From JAEXZL01 sp049943125 (GTDB lineage Bacteria > Bacillota > Clostridia > Clostridiales > Clostridiaceae): a stretch of DNA of 64,000 nucleotides. The notes beneath the pieces are model-generated. The model had not been told where the DNA came from. It saw only the letters and a list, made by a program, of their open reading frames with translations, and did not search any database. The stretch covers positions 3,286,001 to 3,350,000 of the forward strand of contig NZ_CP188040.1 in NCBI RefSeq assembly GCF_049943125.1, in the 5' to 3' direction. The position numbers and the translations under genes were made by a program. The stretch's first letter is position 1; each line of letters starts with the position of its first letter. This document shows, in pieces, positions 52,444 through 60,698 of the stretch.

Positions 52444-52872
52444 ATGAATAATTATATGAAAATTGAATTTTTGAGTAAGTCTCAAAACGAAGGGTTTGCC
52501 AGAGTTTCTGTAGCTGCTTTTGTATCACAGCTTGATCCAACCATTGAAGAACTATCTGATATTAAAACAGCGGTTTCTGAAGCTGTTACTAATTCAATTA
52601 TACATGGATATGAAAATAGAGAGGATGAAAAAATTATCATTGAAGTGCATTTAAGTAAGAATGAAATTGTAATCTCTATAGAGGATCAAGGAGTTGGGAT
52701 CAAAAATCTAGAAGAAGCCATGCAACCATTATTTACATCTCGGCCAGATCTAGAGAGATCAGGAATGGGCTTTACAGTAATGGAAACCTTTATGGATAAT
52801 CTAGAAGTAATCAGTGAGGTTAATAAAGGTACAAAGGTAATAATGAAGAAAACTTTTCATTCAGTAAGTTAG
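52444..52872 (+). CDS. spoIIAB: Anti-sigma-F factor and kinase SpoIIAB
   Basis: The 142-residue GHKL kinase binds sigma-F with ATP and phosphorylates SpoIIAA. It has the N box LSDIKTAVSEAVTNSIIHGY, G1 IEDQGVGIKN and the late DLERSGMGFTVMETFMD. ATG 52444 is preferred over TTG 52423 because GGGGGA is just before it. Frame and length match the family (about 140-147). Confidence 0.96.
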   Translation: MNNYMKIEFLSKSQNEGFARVSVAAFVSQLDPTIEELSDIKTAVSEAVTNSIIHGYENREDEKIIIEVHLSKNEIVISIEDQGVGIKNLEEAMQPLFTSRPDLERSGMGFTVMETFMDNLEVISEVNKGTKVIMKKTFHSVS

Positions 52873-52881
52873 GTGAATACC

Positions 52882-53637
52882 ATGGATGACAGCTTATTGA
52901 ATAAACAAGAATACAGCTATGACGATAATGGAGAATTAATAAGGCTTGCCAAGGAAGGTAGTAAGGTGGCAATGAATACCCTGATTGAGATGAATATACC
53001 TTTAGTTTCCTCAATCAGTAAAAAGTTCATGAACAGAGGCTATGATTACGAGGATATCTTTCAAATAGGTTCTATGGGGCTTGTAAAAGCAATTAATAAC
53101 TTTGATAGCTCTTATAACGTAAAATTCTCTACTTATGCCGTTCCTATGATTATGGGCGAGATTAAACGTTTTCTAAGAGATGATGGGATGATAAAGGTTA
53201 GTAGAAATACGAAGAACCTAGCTAGGAAGCTCCACTATGATAAGGAAGAGCTTACCAAAAGGCTTGATAGAGATCCAACCTTAGAGGAATTGGCGGAGTT
53301 TTCGCAGGTTGAAAAGGAAGAAATTGTATTTGCTCTTGAATCATCTAATAGTCTCCAATACCTCTATGATACTATTCATCAAGATGATGGATCTCCTGTA
53401 CTTTTAATTGATAAGCTCAGTGAGAATGTGGAAGAAGACAAAAATATGACTGACAAACTGGCCTTAAAGGAAGCCTTGAGAAACTTAGATAGCAAATCAA
53501 GGCAAATTATAATGCTCCGATATTTTAAGGATAAAACTCAAACCCAGGTTGCTAATATGCTTGGAATAAGCCAGGTGCAGGTGAGTAGAATCGAAAAGAA
53601 GGTATTAAAAATGATGAGGGAGAGATTGATGGAATAA
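52882..53637 (+). CDS. sigF: Forespore sigma factor SigF (SpoIIAC)
   Basis: The 251-residue sigma factor starts forespore-specific transcription. Region 2 (IPLVSSISKKFMNRGYDYEDIFQIGSMGLVKAINNFDSSYNVKFSTYAVPMIMGEIKRFLRDDG) and region 4 (RQIIMLRYFKDKTQTQVANMLGISQVQVSRIEKKVLKMMRERL) are complete. ATG 52882 follows AGGTGA; GTG 52873 is less likely because the site overlaps it. A G-U-rich terminator follows. Confidence 0.96.
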   Translation: MDDSLLNKQEYSYDDNGELIRLAKEGSKVAMNTLIEMNIPLVSSISKKFMNRGYDYEDIFQIGSMGLVKAINNFDSSYNVKFSTYAVPMIMGEIKRFLRDDGMIKVSRNTKNLARKLHYDKEELTKRLDRDPTLEELAEFSQVEKEEIVFALESSNSLQYLYDTIHQDDGSPVLLIDKLSENVEEDKNMTDKLALKEALRNLDSKSRQIIMLRYFKDKTQTQVANMLGISQVQVSRIEKKVLKMMRERLME

Positions 53638-53665
53638 GGCATCTATATTGGTGTCTTATTTTTTT
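53635..53665 (+). terminator. Terminator after sigF
   Basis: TAAGGCATC (53635-53643) pairs with GGTGTCTTA (53650-53658), two G-U pairs, loop TATATT, followed by seven T. It overlaps the sigF stop codon. It is of medium strength, so read-through into the ATPase-like gene is possible. Confidence 0.65.
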
Positions 53666-53718
53666 AAACTTTTTGTCCTTTTAGACGATAACCTAAGGGA
53701 AGGAGGTAGGTGAGTATA

Positions 53719-56220
53719 ATGGATTATCATAGAATGACTTTAAAGAAAGTTGAAGATTATTTGGACACTGATATAAGACGTGGATTGAGTAATATAGAGG
53801 CCTCCTACAGGATAAAGCTCATGAAAGATAGCTTTGTTTATGGGGAGTTTATATATAAGGCTATGAGTATAGCTATAAAAAGAATTTCTATAATCAGAGT
53901 TGTTAGTGTAATCATTATGATTGTATTTATTTTTAGGCAGGGAAATACACTTCATTTTTTATTGGGGTTAATGTCTATAGTAATTACTGTTGTGGTAAGG
54001 ACTTTAAAATATATCAAGGAATCAAAGAAGATTTCCTTAAAGCATATAATTAAAAAGAAATATGTGGTGATTAGAGATGGGAAAGAGCAGGAGGTTAAAG
54101 GAAGGAACATAGTATCAGGAGATTTAGTTTTTTTAAATAAAGGGGTATATGTACCTGCGGATATAAGAATAGTATATGCAGAAAATTTTAAGGTGGATGA
54201 ATTTATTTTTACAGGCAGTCACAGACCGATATTAAAAAATAATACCAGGATTATTGAAGAAATAAATAGTTATTTAGAAATGTCTAACATTGCCTTCATG
54301 GGTAGCCTAGTTGATAGGGGTGAGGCTTATGGAATAGTCGTTACTGACTATAGGAATAGTAGATTATTTAACCTTGTACAAGGTCTAGAAGCAAAATCTA
54401 TGCTTCCTGATAAAGCTAATAAACCTATACTTACTATGGTATTATTACTTTTTGCTATACTATCCATTACAATGGATTTATTTACTAGCTTCTTTGCCAA
54501 TCACAGGCTAATAGAAGGCATTATATATAATTCTACTCTTTTAATTATCACAATGCCTTACTTTTTATGCGAGGAGATATTTAGCTATTCCTTGAAAAAA
54601 GAATATATTAAATATGGTATTAGCTTTAAGAATCTAAAGTCTATTATTAAGCTTAGAGAAGTAAGGGAGTTTTACTTAAATGTAGAAGAGGCTTTAGGTT
54701 ATGGAGGTAAGAGTATTGAAAGCTTGTATTATGATGGTGAAGAGGTAAAACCTAGCTTAATAGAAAAGGAAAGCTACACTTTTAAAAGGCTTATGGAGGG
54801 TCTCCTGCTAACCTATGAAAATCATCAACGGCCTATAGAGGATAAAAGTTATGAGGGATTGGAGAATCAGATTATAAAATCCTTTTCCTGCATGAATAAT
54901 ATTTTCTTAGAGGATATAGAAGGCCATTTTAATCATTGCTATTATCTACAGGATAATCTAGAAGGAGGATTAAAGGGTAGAGTTGTTAAACAAATGGATA
55001 ACTACAGAGTCTATTTAAAAGGGGAGGTTTCAGAGCTAATTAGCTGCTGTAAAAGTATAATGATTGAAGGGTTAGAAAAGCAAATAACCCCTAGTCACAT
55101 AAAGGCTATAAGGGAATGGAATTATAATATTGTCTCTAAAGGACATAATACTATTGCTGTAGGATACAGAAACTTTAAATATAAGCCAAGCCCTAGGGAT
55201 AAGGTTGATAGTAATATTGTTTTTGTTGGAATAATTTCTATTAAGGATATACTAGAAAAATATAATTATGAGCTTCTAAATTACTTGCTAAGAAACAATA
55301 TAGGATTATCCTTGTTTACGGAGAAAAATCCTACAATTTATTTAAAACTCTGGAAGGAGTTAGGGCTTATAAATGAAGTCAGTGATCTACTTTCTGTAGC
55401 TCAGATTGATTATATGGAGGATGATAAGCTTTCTGAGATTTTAAGTTCCTATAACATATTCTCTAAAATAAACAGTACTGCTAAGGAAAGGATAATGAAG
55501 GCTAAAAAAGAAGCTGAATGTAAGACTTCTATCACGGGAAGAATCTATAATGATTTTACATATCTTTCCTATGGATATGCTTCTATTGCTTCCGGTGATG
55601 ATGTATTAAAGGATATAGTAAGAACATCTGATATATGGATAAAAGAGGATTGCTTAAGAAAATTACTTTATCTGAGAGAAGAAGGAAGTAGGGATTTATA
55701 TTCTTTTAGAAGATATCAAGAAAGTGTTGTATTAGCATTTTTTTTAGAGCTTGTATTTATAATATTATTCAGCTATGAGAATTTATTTTTTTTAAATCTT
55801 GTTATTATCCCTATAGTTGCTCTCAGTCTCTCCATAAGGGAAAGAGAAGCTCCAGATGAAAAAGATTATAACACTTCCCTTGTGGAATATAAAAGCTTTG
55901 CGTTCCCAAGGCTTATAACTATAAGCTCTTTGGCTTTAATAAGCTATTTAATAAGCTCTGTTCTCCTTGAAGCAAGTAATCCCAATGGTGCATTATTTCT
56001 TCTTTTAGTAGCTTTGTTAATTTCCTCTGTAAATTATAGCTATAAATATAATTTATCCAGTAGAAAATGGGTAAAGGGTGCTGTAATATTTGCTGTAGTA
56101 CTTATAATGGCTTTTATAACTATTAGACTAAGATTATATGGGATAAGCAATATATTATTTAATATTCTTTTGGCATTACTCTATCAGTTAGCTGATTTAT
56201 ATCTTTTCAAAAGGACATAA
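53719..56220 (+). CDS. Catalytically dead P-type ATPase homologue next to sigF
   Basis: The 833-residue protein keeps the layout of a type II P-ATPase: an N-terminal cation-ATPase segment (LKKVEDYLDTDIRRGLSNIEASYR), two membrane helices, an A domain (VVIRDGKEQEVKGRNIVSGDLVFLNKGVYVPADIRIV ... VDEFIFTGSH), two more helices, a large cytoplasmic domain and six C-terminal helices. But TGES is TGSH (165-168), PEGLP is MPYFLCEE (279-286), the DKTGT site is absent (the region reads FYLNVEEALG, 318-327), the KGAPE-like site is LKGEVSEL, and GDGVNDAP is GRIYNDFT. So it cannot form the phospho-enzyme. Starts at ATG 53719 behind AAGGAGG and AGGTGAG. Function unknown; a sensor or scaffold role in sporulation is inference from its place. 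Confidence 0.8.
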   Translation: MDYHRMTLKKVEDYLDTDIRRGLSNIEASYRIKLMKDSFVYGEFIYKAMSIAIKRISIIRVVSVIIMIVFIFRQGNTLHFLLGLMSIVITVVVRTLKYIKESKKISLKHIIKKKYVVIRDGKEQEVKGRNIVSGDLVFLNKGVYVPADIRIVYAENFKVDEFIFTGSHRPILKNNTRIIEEINSYLEMSNIAFMGSLVDRGEAYGIVVTDYRNSRLFNLVQGLEAKSMLPDKANKPILTMVLLLFAILSITMDLFTSFFANHRLIEGIIYNSTLLIITMPYFLCEEIFSYSLKKEYIKYGISFKNLKSIIKLREVREFYLNVEEALGYGGKSIESLYYDGEEVKPSLIEKESYTFKRLMEGLLLTYENHQRPIEDKSYEGLENQIIKSFSCMNNIFLEDIEGHFNHCYYLQDNLEGGLKGRVVKQMDNYRVYLKGEVSELISCCKSIMIEGLEKQITPSHIKAIREWNYNIVSKGHNTIAVGYRNFKYKPSPRDKVDSNIVFVGIISIKDILEKYNYELLNYLLRNNIGLSLFTEKNPTIYLKLWKELGLINEVSDLLSVAQIDYMEDDKLSEILSSYNIFSKINSTAKERIMKAKKEAECKTSITGRIYNDFTYLSYGYASIASGDDVLKDIVRTSDIWIKEDCLRKLLYLREEGSRDLYSFRRYQESVVLAFFLELVFIILFSYENLFFLNLVIIPIVALSLSIREREAPDEKDYNTSLVEYKSFAFPRLITISSLALISYLISSVLLEASNPNGALFLLLVALLISSVNYSYKYNLSSRKWVKGAVIFAVVLIMAFITIRLRLYGISNILFNILLALLYQLADLYLFKRT

Positions 56221-56254
56221 TGGATGTTATATAACATTTGAAGGGATATACCAA

Positions 56255-58039
56255 ATGAAAAGACCTACTATTTTATTAACCCTAAGCTATGTCACTGGAT
56301 TAGCATCGGCACTGATTGTTTTAGAGAAGCTTTATTTAATAGCAGCTCTTGTGATAATTTTATATATTTTGTTAGTATGGCTAAACGAAAGTACAAAGGT
56401 TCTGATTCTATGTGGTGTGTTTATCTTATTAGGAAGTATAAATTTATTTAATTATTATGAGATAAGCTATGCTAGTGCCTCGAACACTACTGTTAGAGTA
56501 TTAGAGGATAAGAATACATATTTCAAGGTAAGACATAAAGGTAAGCTATATGTGTTGTTAAAAGACGAAGAGTTGAATAAATACACCATTGAAGAAGGTA
56601 CACTAATAAAGGGACAGTTATTAATTAATGAAAATATTGAACTATATAAAGGAATATTAGGTACCATAGATATAACTTCATCCCTAGAGCTTACTAAAGA
56701 TTTTGTTTCTTATCTATATAAAGGGAGAGTATGGTTTTATAAAGAATTTTCATCGGTATTGGGCAAGGAAAGAGCTGGAGTTGTATTAGGATTATGCTTT
56801 GGAAGTACAAAGTATATTGAGGACTCTGTGGTCAATAGCTTTAAAGGTTTAGGAATTGTTCATGTTATATCTGTATCAGGTTTTCATATTATGCTTTTAT
56901 ACAGCTTGTTTCAGAGTCTAATAGGGAAGAAAGGCGCTCTAATATTAGTATTTTTCTTTGTAATATTTACAGGAGCTCAAGCAGCTACATTGAGAGCCTT
57001 TGTGATGCTCTTTGTGCTGTCAATGTCTCAGGTATTCCATAAAAACTATGATAGTATGACAGCGTTGTGTCTTTCTGCTTTAATCATATTAGTGAGTAAA
57101 CCATACTTAATAACAGACTTAGGTTTTAATTTATCCTGTATTTCTACCTTAGGAATTATTATTTTCAATAAAAAAATCAATAGGGCTTTATATAGACTTC
57201 CAGATAAAATAAGAGCATCCTTAAGCTTAACTATCAGTTCACAGCTAATAGTTTTTCCCTATGCCGGTCTTGTGATTAGAACCTTTAGCACAGGGCTTGT
57301 ATTTGGAAATTTAATTATTATTCCTATATATACTGCTATTATTTATGTTTCTTTATTATCACTAATATTCATTAAGATACCCTTCGCTTTCTTCATAATA
57401 AATCAAATAAACATTCTTTTATTTAAAATTAGTGATTCCTGGTTTTACCTATTAAGCAGGCTAAATTTATCAGAAGTAGCTGTATCAGAAGAAATAGTTC
57501 TTATGTACACTACCTTGTTCATTACCTTTATTTTTTTAAGGGCGAATAAAATAAGATATAGACTTCTACCTATTTTTCTTCTTCCGGCTATTATGATTTT
57601 TAATTACAGGTTTATACCGTCTATAGAAGTTATAGATATGGGAAACACTAGGTATATAGAAGCCAGCTATAAAAGAGAAAGGTATATATTAACCATGGGT
57701 AGAGGAGATAGTTTAAGAGAAAAGCTAAGAAACTATCCTGGAAATAAAAAAGTAATGAGTGTGAAAAATAACAAGTATATACTGAAATTGGGTTATACCA
57801 GTATAAATATTAAACCTTATAAGCCAGGCAGTAATACAGTGATTCTAAAAATCTGGCCAAAAGATAGTGATGCAAGCACTGTTCATTATGATATAATCAA
57901 TATGGATAAAGAAGAAACATCTTATGATTTTTATAGAAGGGAAAAGTTAATAAGCTATACTGCCCTTGAAAATCATATTATTATAATGAGCAAGGATGGA
58001 GGAGCACAGGTTGTTAGATATAGACAAACTAGAAGGTAA
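56255..58039 (+). CDS. comEC: ComEC/Rec2-family DNA-uptake channel with eroded nuclease domain
   Basis: The 594-residue membrane protein has the N-terminal DUF4131/OB-like part (about 25-145), the competence domain with the signature HVISVSGFHI (203-212) and about eight to ten membrane helices, and a C-terminal soluble part from about 454. That part starts like the metallo-beta-lactamase domain (IEVIDMGNTRYIEAS ~ FLDVGQGDA) but the HxHxDH zinc motif is missing. The family with a full domain is about 750-800 residues. It lies before holA as in many Firmicutes and overlaps it by 29 bases. DNA transport may still work; the nuclease probably not. Confidence 0.88.
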   Translation: MKRPTILLTLSYVTGLASALIVLEKLYLIAALVIILYILLVWLNESTKVLILCGVFILLGSINLFNYYEISYASASNTTVRVLEDKNTYFKVRHKGKLYVLLKDEELNKYTIEEGTLIKGQLLINENIELYKGILGTIDITSSLELTKDFVSYLYKGRVWFYKEFSSVLGKERAGVVLGLCFGSTKYIEDSVVNSFKGLGIVHVISVSGFHIMLLYSLFQSLIGKKGALILVFFFVIFTGAQAATLRAFVMLFVLSMSQVFHKNYDSMTALCLSALIILVSKPYLITDLGFNLSCISTLGIIIFNKKINRALYRLPDKIRASLSLTISSQLIVFPYAGLVIRTFSTGLVFGNLIIIPIYTAIIYVSLLSLIFIKIPFAFFIINQINILLFKISDSWFYLLSRLNLSEVAVSEEIVLMYTTLFITFIFLRANKIRYRLLPIFLLPAIMIFNYRFIPSIEVIDMGNTRYIEASYKRERYILTMGRGDSLREKLRNYPGNKKVMSVKNNKYILKLGYTSINIKPYKPGSNTVILKIWPKDSDASTVHYDIINMDKEETSYDFYRREKLISYTALENHIIIMSKDGGAQVVRYRQTRR

Positions 58040-59027
58040 TATAAAAAAGAACATGCTGGAGAATTGCTATATTCTTCTTGGAACTGATGAAGAGCTGATA
58101 AAAGAACAGATTCAGCAAATAATAGAGAAAGCACTGGATCCTTCATTTGTGGATTTAAACCTTATAAAGTTTGATGGGATGAAGTTTTCAGGGGAAGCTT
58201 TTAGAGATAGCTGTGAAACTCTGCCCTTTTTAAGTGACAAAAAGGTAGTACTAGTATATAGGGCGAATTTCTTAAAGGATTTAAATGATAGTGATTCTAA
58301 AAAGGCTTTTGAGATATGTAAGGAGTATATAGAAAGCACTCCAAATCACTGCCTTCTTATATTTTACTATATATTAGAGGATAAGAGAGAAAAAATTAGT
58401 AATAGAGTTAAGAAGCTGGAGAAGCATTCCTTGGTAGTAAAAGCAGATAGATTAAAAGGTGAGAGATTATACAAGAAGGTAGAGGATAGATTTAACTCAC
58501 AGGGGAAAGATATAGGCAAGATTGAGCTTAAGTATTTTTGTGAAAAAGTAGAAAATAACACCCACATAATTTATAGTGAAATTGATAAATTAATTAATTT
58601 TACTGAAGATAGGAATATAACCAAAGGTGACATAGATGCTATGCTTCCCTATAAAAGTGAAAATGACATTTTTGATTTAGTCGATTATATAGCTGATAAA
58701 AAGTCTGAAAGGGCAATTGGACTTATGAATGAGCTCCTTTATAAGGGAGAAAATATCATTTATATTTTAACCATGATAGAAAGACAATTTAAATTACTCT
58801 TTAGAGTCAAGCTTAATAAGCACCAGACCACGGATAGTGTTGTGAAAGACCTTAAGCTTCCGCCATTTATATGTGATAGGCTCATAAAGCAAAGTAGAAA
58901 ATTTAAACTAAAGCAATTAAAAGGATGTATAGAGCTGTGCTTAGCCACAGAAAAAACCTTAAAGAGTACTACACTAGATAAAAAAACAGAATTGGAGCTT
59001 ATGATAATCAATACTGTAATTATATAA
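58011..59027 (+). CDS. holA: DNA polymerase III delta subunit HolA
   Basis: The 338-residue clamp-loader subunit opens the sliding clamp. Features are LENCYILLGTDEELIKEQIQQII at the start, the AAA-like arrangement with PFLSDKKVVLVYRANFL, and the C-terminal domain (IFDLVDYIADKKSERAIGLMNELLYKGENIIYILTMIERQFKLLFRVK). Walker A is absent, as normal for delta. TTG 58011 is the best start: GGAGGAG (57998-58004) is 6 bases upstream and the protein then begins like other HolA. Its start overlaps comEC by 29 bases. Confidence 0.93.
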   Translation: MLDIDKLEGNIKKNMLENCYILLGTDEELIKEQIQQIIEKALDPSFVDLNLIKFDGMKFSGEAFRDSCETLPFLSDKKVVLVYRANFLKDLNDSDSKKAFEICKEYIESTPNHCLLIFYYILEDKREKISNRVKKLEKHSLVVKADRLKGERLYKKVEDRFNSQGKDIGKIELKYFCEKVENNTHIIYSEIDKLINFTEDRNITKGDIDAMLPYKSENDIFDLVDYIADKKSERAIGLMNELLYKGENIIYILTMIERQFKLLFRVKLNKHQTTDSVVKDLKLPPFICDRLIKQSRKFKLKQLKGCIELCLATEKTLKSTTLDKKTELELMIINTVII

Positions 59028-59074
59028 AAAGGAAAAGATTTAGAATAAGGAGAGGGCTACATAAGCCTAAAAAT

Positions 59075-59134
59075 AATTAATAGCTAATCCATTTGGATAA
59101 GCTATTAATTTTTATTTTTCGATAAACGAAAAAT
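59075..59134. terminator. Convergent terminator pair between holA and rpsT
   Basis: AATTAATAGCTAATCC / GGATAAGCTATTAATT (59075-59090 with 59095-59110, one mismatch) is followed by TTTATTTTT on the + strand and, read the other way, by ATTATTTTT, so it can work both ways. A second perfect 8-bp stem ATTTTTCG / CGAAAAAT (59114-59121 with 59127-59134) lies directly beside it on the rpsT side. Confidence 0.8.
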
Positions 59135-59174
59135 ACTCCTTAAGTTCTAAATCTTTGTCTGAAATACTATAAGA

Positions 59175-59438
59175 TTATGCCATAGCGTTTAGCTTTGCAG
59201 CTAATCTTGATTTCTTTCTTGCGGCCATATTCTTATGTATAACACCCTTAGAAACAGCCATATCTAAAGCTTTAACAGCACCTGCAAAAGTATTCTTTGC
59301 TTCCTCAGCATTGTTAGCATTAACGGAAGTTTCGAATTTTTTTATAGCAGTTTTAAGAGCTGATTTTATCATTCTATTCTTTAGAGTCTTTGCTTCAGTT
59401 ACTTTTATTCTCTTTTGAGCTGATTTGATATTTGCCAT
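59175..59438 (-). CDS. rpsT: 30S ribosomal protein S20
   Basis: The 87-residue basic protein is S20, a 16S rRNA-binding protein: MANIKSAQKRIKVTEAKTLKNRMIKSALKTAIKKFE ... GVIHKNMAARKKSRLAAKLN. A strong site AAGGGGGTGA precedes the ATG on the - strand. It is usually found on the opposite strand beside holA and gpr in Clostridia, as here. Confidence 0.97.
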   Translation of the reverse strand: MANIKSAQKRIKVTEAKTLKNRMIKSALKTAIKKFETSVNANNAEEAKNTFAGAVKALDMAVSKGVIHKNMAARKKSRLAAKLNAMA

Positions 59439-59518
59439 TATTATTTCACCCCCTTCAATTTAATAGGGTTAGCAGCTTTTGGGGAAATCTGCTTGATAGT
59501 CGGATTTCAACAAGTGAT

Positions 59519-59547
59519 ATTATAGCATTATTATAGCTATTCTTCAA
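59519..59547 (-). promoter_or_regulatory. Promoter of rpsT
   Basis: On the - strand TTGAAG (59547-59542), exactly 17 bases, TATAAT (59524-59519) give a strong sigma-A promoter with a leader of about 75 bases. The leader can form a 6-bp GAAATC/GATTTC stem, a possible site for feedback by S20, which is inference. Confidence 0.75.
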
Positions 59548-59670
59548 GTATATTTTAACAGTTGTTCCTATTCTATGTTTTAATGAAGAAATTAATAAAT
59601 ATAATTTATAACATAGTAGCACAATATAATTATCTCATAATTTCATTATATATTAAAGGGAGTGTATTAA

Positions 59671-60645
59671 ATGACAGGAATACGTACAGATTTGGCAGTT
59701 GAGCTCAAGGATATGTATCGTGAAAAATATAAAAAAGAATTAGATGGGGTTATCGCTGAGGAAAGAACCTCTGAAAATATAAAAATAACAAAGGTTACAG
59801 TGATAAATGAAGAAGGGGCAAAGGCTATTGGAAAGCCTAAGGGTGTTTATATAACTTTAGATTTACCAGAATTAAATCAGTTTGATGGAGATATAATGGA
59901 TGAGGCTGCTCATCAGCTTGCTGAATCCTTGAAGGAAGTAATCACAGTAAATAAGAATCAAACTATTCTCGTAGTTGGTCTGGGAAATAGTGAGGTTACT
60001 CCTGACGCTTTAGGACCTAAAGTTGTTTCCAAGCTAATGATTACAAGACATTTGACAAAAATGATGCCTGGTTCCATTGATGAAAGTATTAATTCAGTAT
60101 GTTCTTTAGCTCCCGGGGTACTGGGAACCACAGGGATAGAAACCTTAGAGATAATTAAAGGTCTAGTGGATAGAATTAAGCCACAGATGGTTATTTGCAT
60201 TGATGCCTTAGCATCGAGAAAGATGGAAAGATTAAATCGTACAATTCAAATAGGTAATACAGGTATTGCACCTGGAGCTGGTGTGGGAAATAAACGAAAG
60301 GAAATAAATATGAATAGTCTTGGAGTGCCAGTGATAGCCATAGGTGTTCCGACGGTAGTGGATGCAGCAACCATAGCAAATGATACCCTGGATCTTTTTT
60401 TAAAAGAAATTAATAAATATACCACAGAAGAAAGTAAGCTATATAAAATGCTAAGCTCAGTGGATAGTAGGCAGAGAGAGAGTATGATAAGAGAAATACT
60501 AAACCCTTTTGTAGGAGATCTTATGGTTACTCCTAAAGATGTGGATTCTCATATAGAAGGTATATCTAAAATAATTTCCACAGGATTAAATCTGTGTCTT
60601 CAGCCAGCTTTTAATATAGAAGATATTAATAAATTTCTAAATTAA
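59671..60645 (+). CDS. gpr: Germination protease GPR
   Basis: GPR degrades small acid-soluble spore proteins on germination. The 324-residue zymogen starts with a short prosequence and the conserved RTDLAVE (residues 5-11), then TILVVGLGNSEVTPDALGPKVV, LAPGVLGTTGIETLEII, CIDALASRKMERLNRTIQI and VPVIAIGVPTVVDAATI. All family landmarks are present. It is made in the forespore from sigma-F/G promoters in Bacillus; I could not find a clear sigma-F/G box in the 120 bases upstream. ATG 59671 follows AAGGGAG. Confidence 0.95.
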   Translation: MTGIRTDLAVELKDMYREKYKKELDGVIAEERTSENIKITKVTVINEEGAKAIGKPKGVYITLDLPELNQFDGDIMDEAAHQLAESLKEVITVNKNQTILVVGLGNSEVTPDALGPKVVSKLMITRHLTKMMPGSIDESINSVCSLAPGVLGTTGIETLEIIKGLVDRIKPQMVICIDALASRKMERLNRTIQIGNTGIAPGAGVGNKRKEINMNSLGVPVIAIGVPTVVDAATIANDTLDLFLKEINKYTTEESKLYKMLSSVDSRQRESMIREILNPFVGDLMVTPKDVDSHIEGISKIISTGLNLCLQPAFNIEDINKFLN

Positions 60646-60656
60646 TAATATTTATT

Positions 60657-60694
60657 AATCCCCCCACATATATTTTAGAAATATAGGGGGGATT
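60657..60694 (+). promoter_or_regulatory. Hairpin that buries the spoIIP ribosome binding site
   Basis: AATCCCCCC (60657-60665) pairs with GGGGGGATT (60686-60694), and an inner TATATTT/AAATATA stem (60669-60675 with 60679-60685) closes the loop TAG. The 3' arm contains the GGGGGG Shine-Dalgarno of spoIIP, whose ATG is at 60699. The bases after the stem are AAAAATG, without T run, so it is not a terminator. Any transcript that reads through from gpr would have this site closed. Confidence 0.7.
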
Positions 60695-60698
60695 AAAA

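Noticed and set aside
59548..59670. Sigma-F or sigma-G promoter for gpr
   Set aside because: Expected from biology, but no stretch gives both an acceptable -35 and -10 at the right distance; CATAGTA at 59613 and CATAATT at 59633 lack partners.
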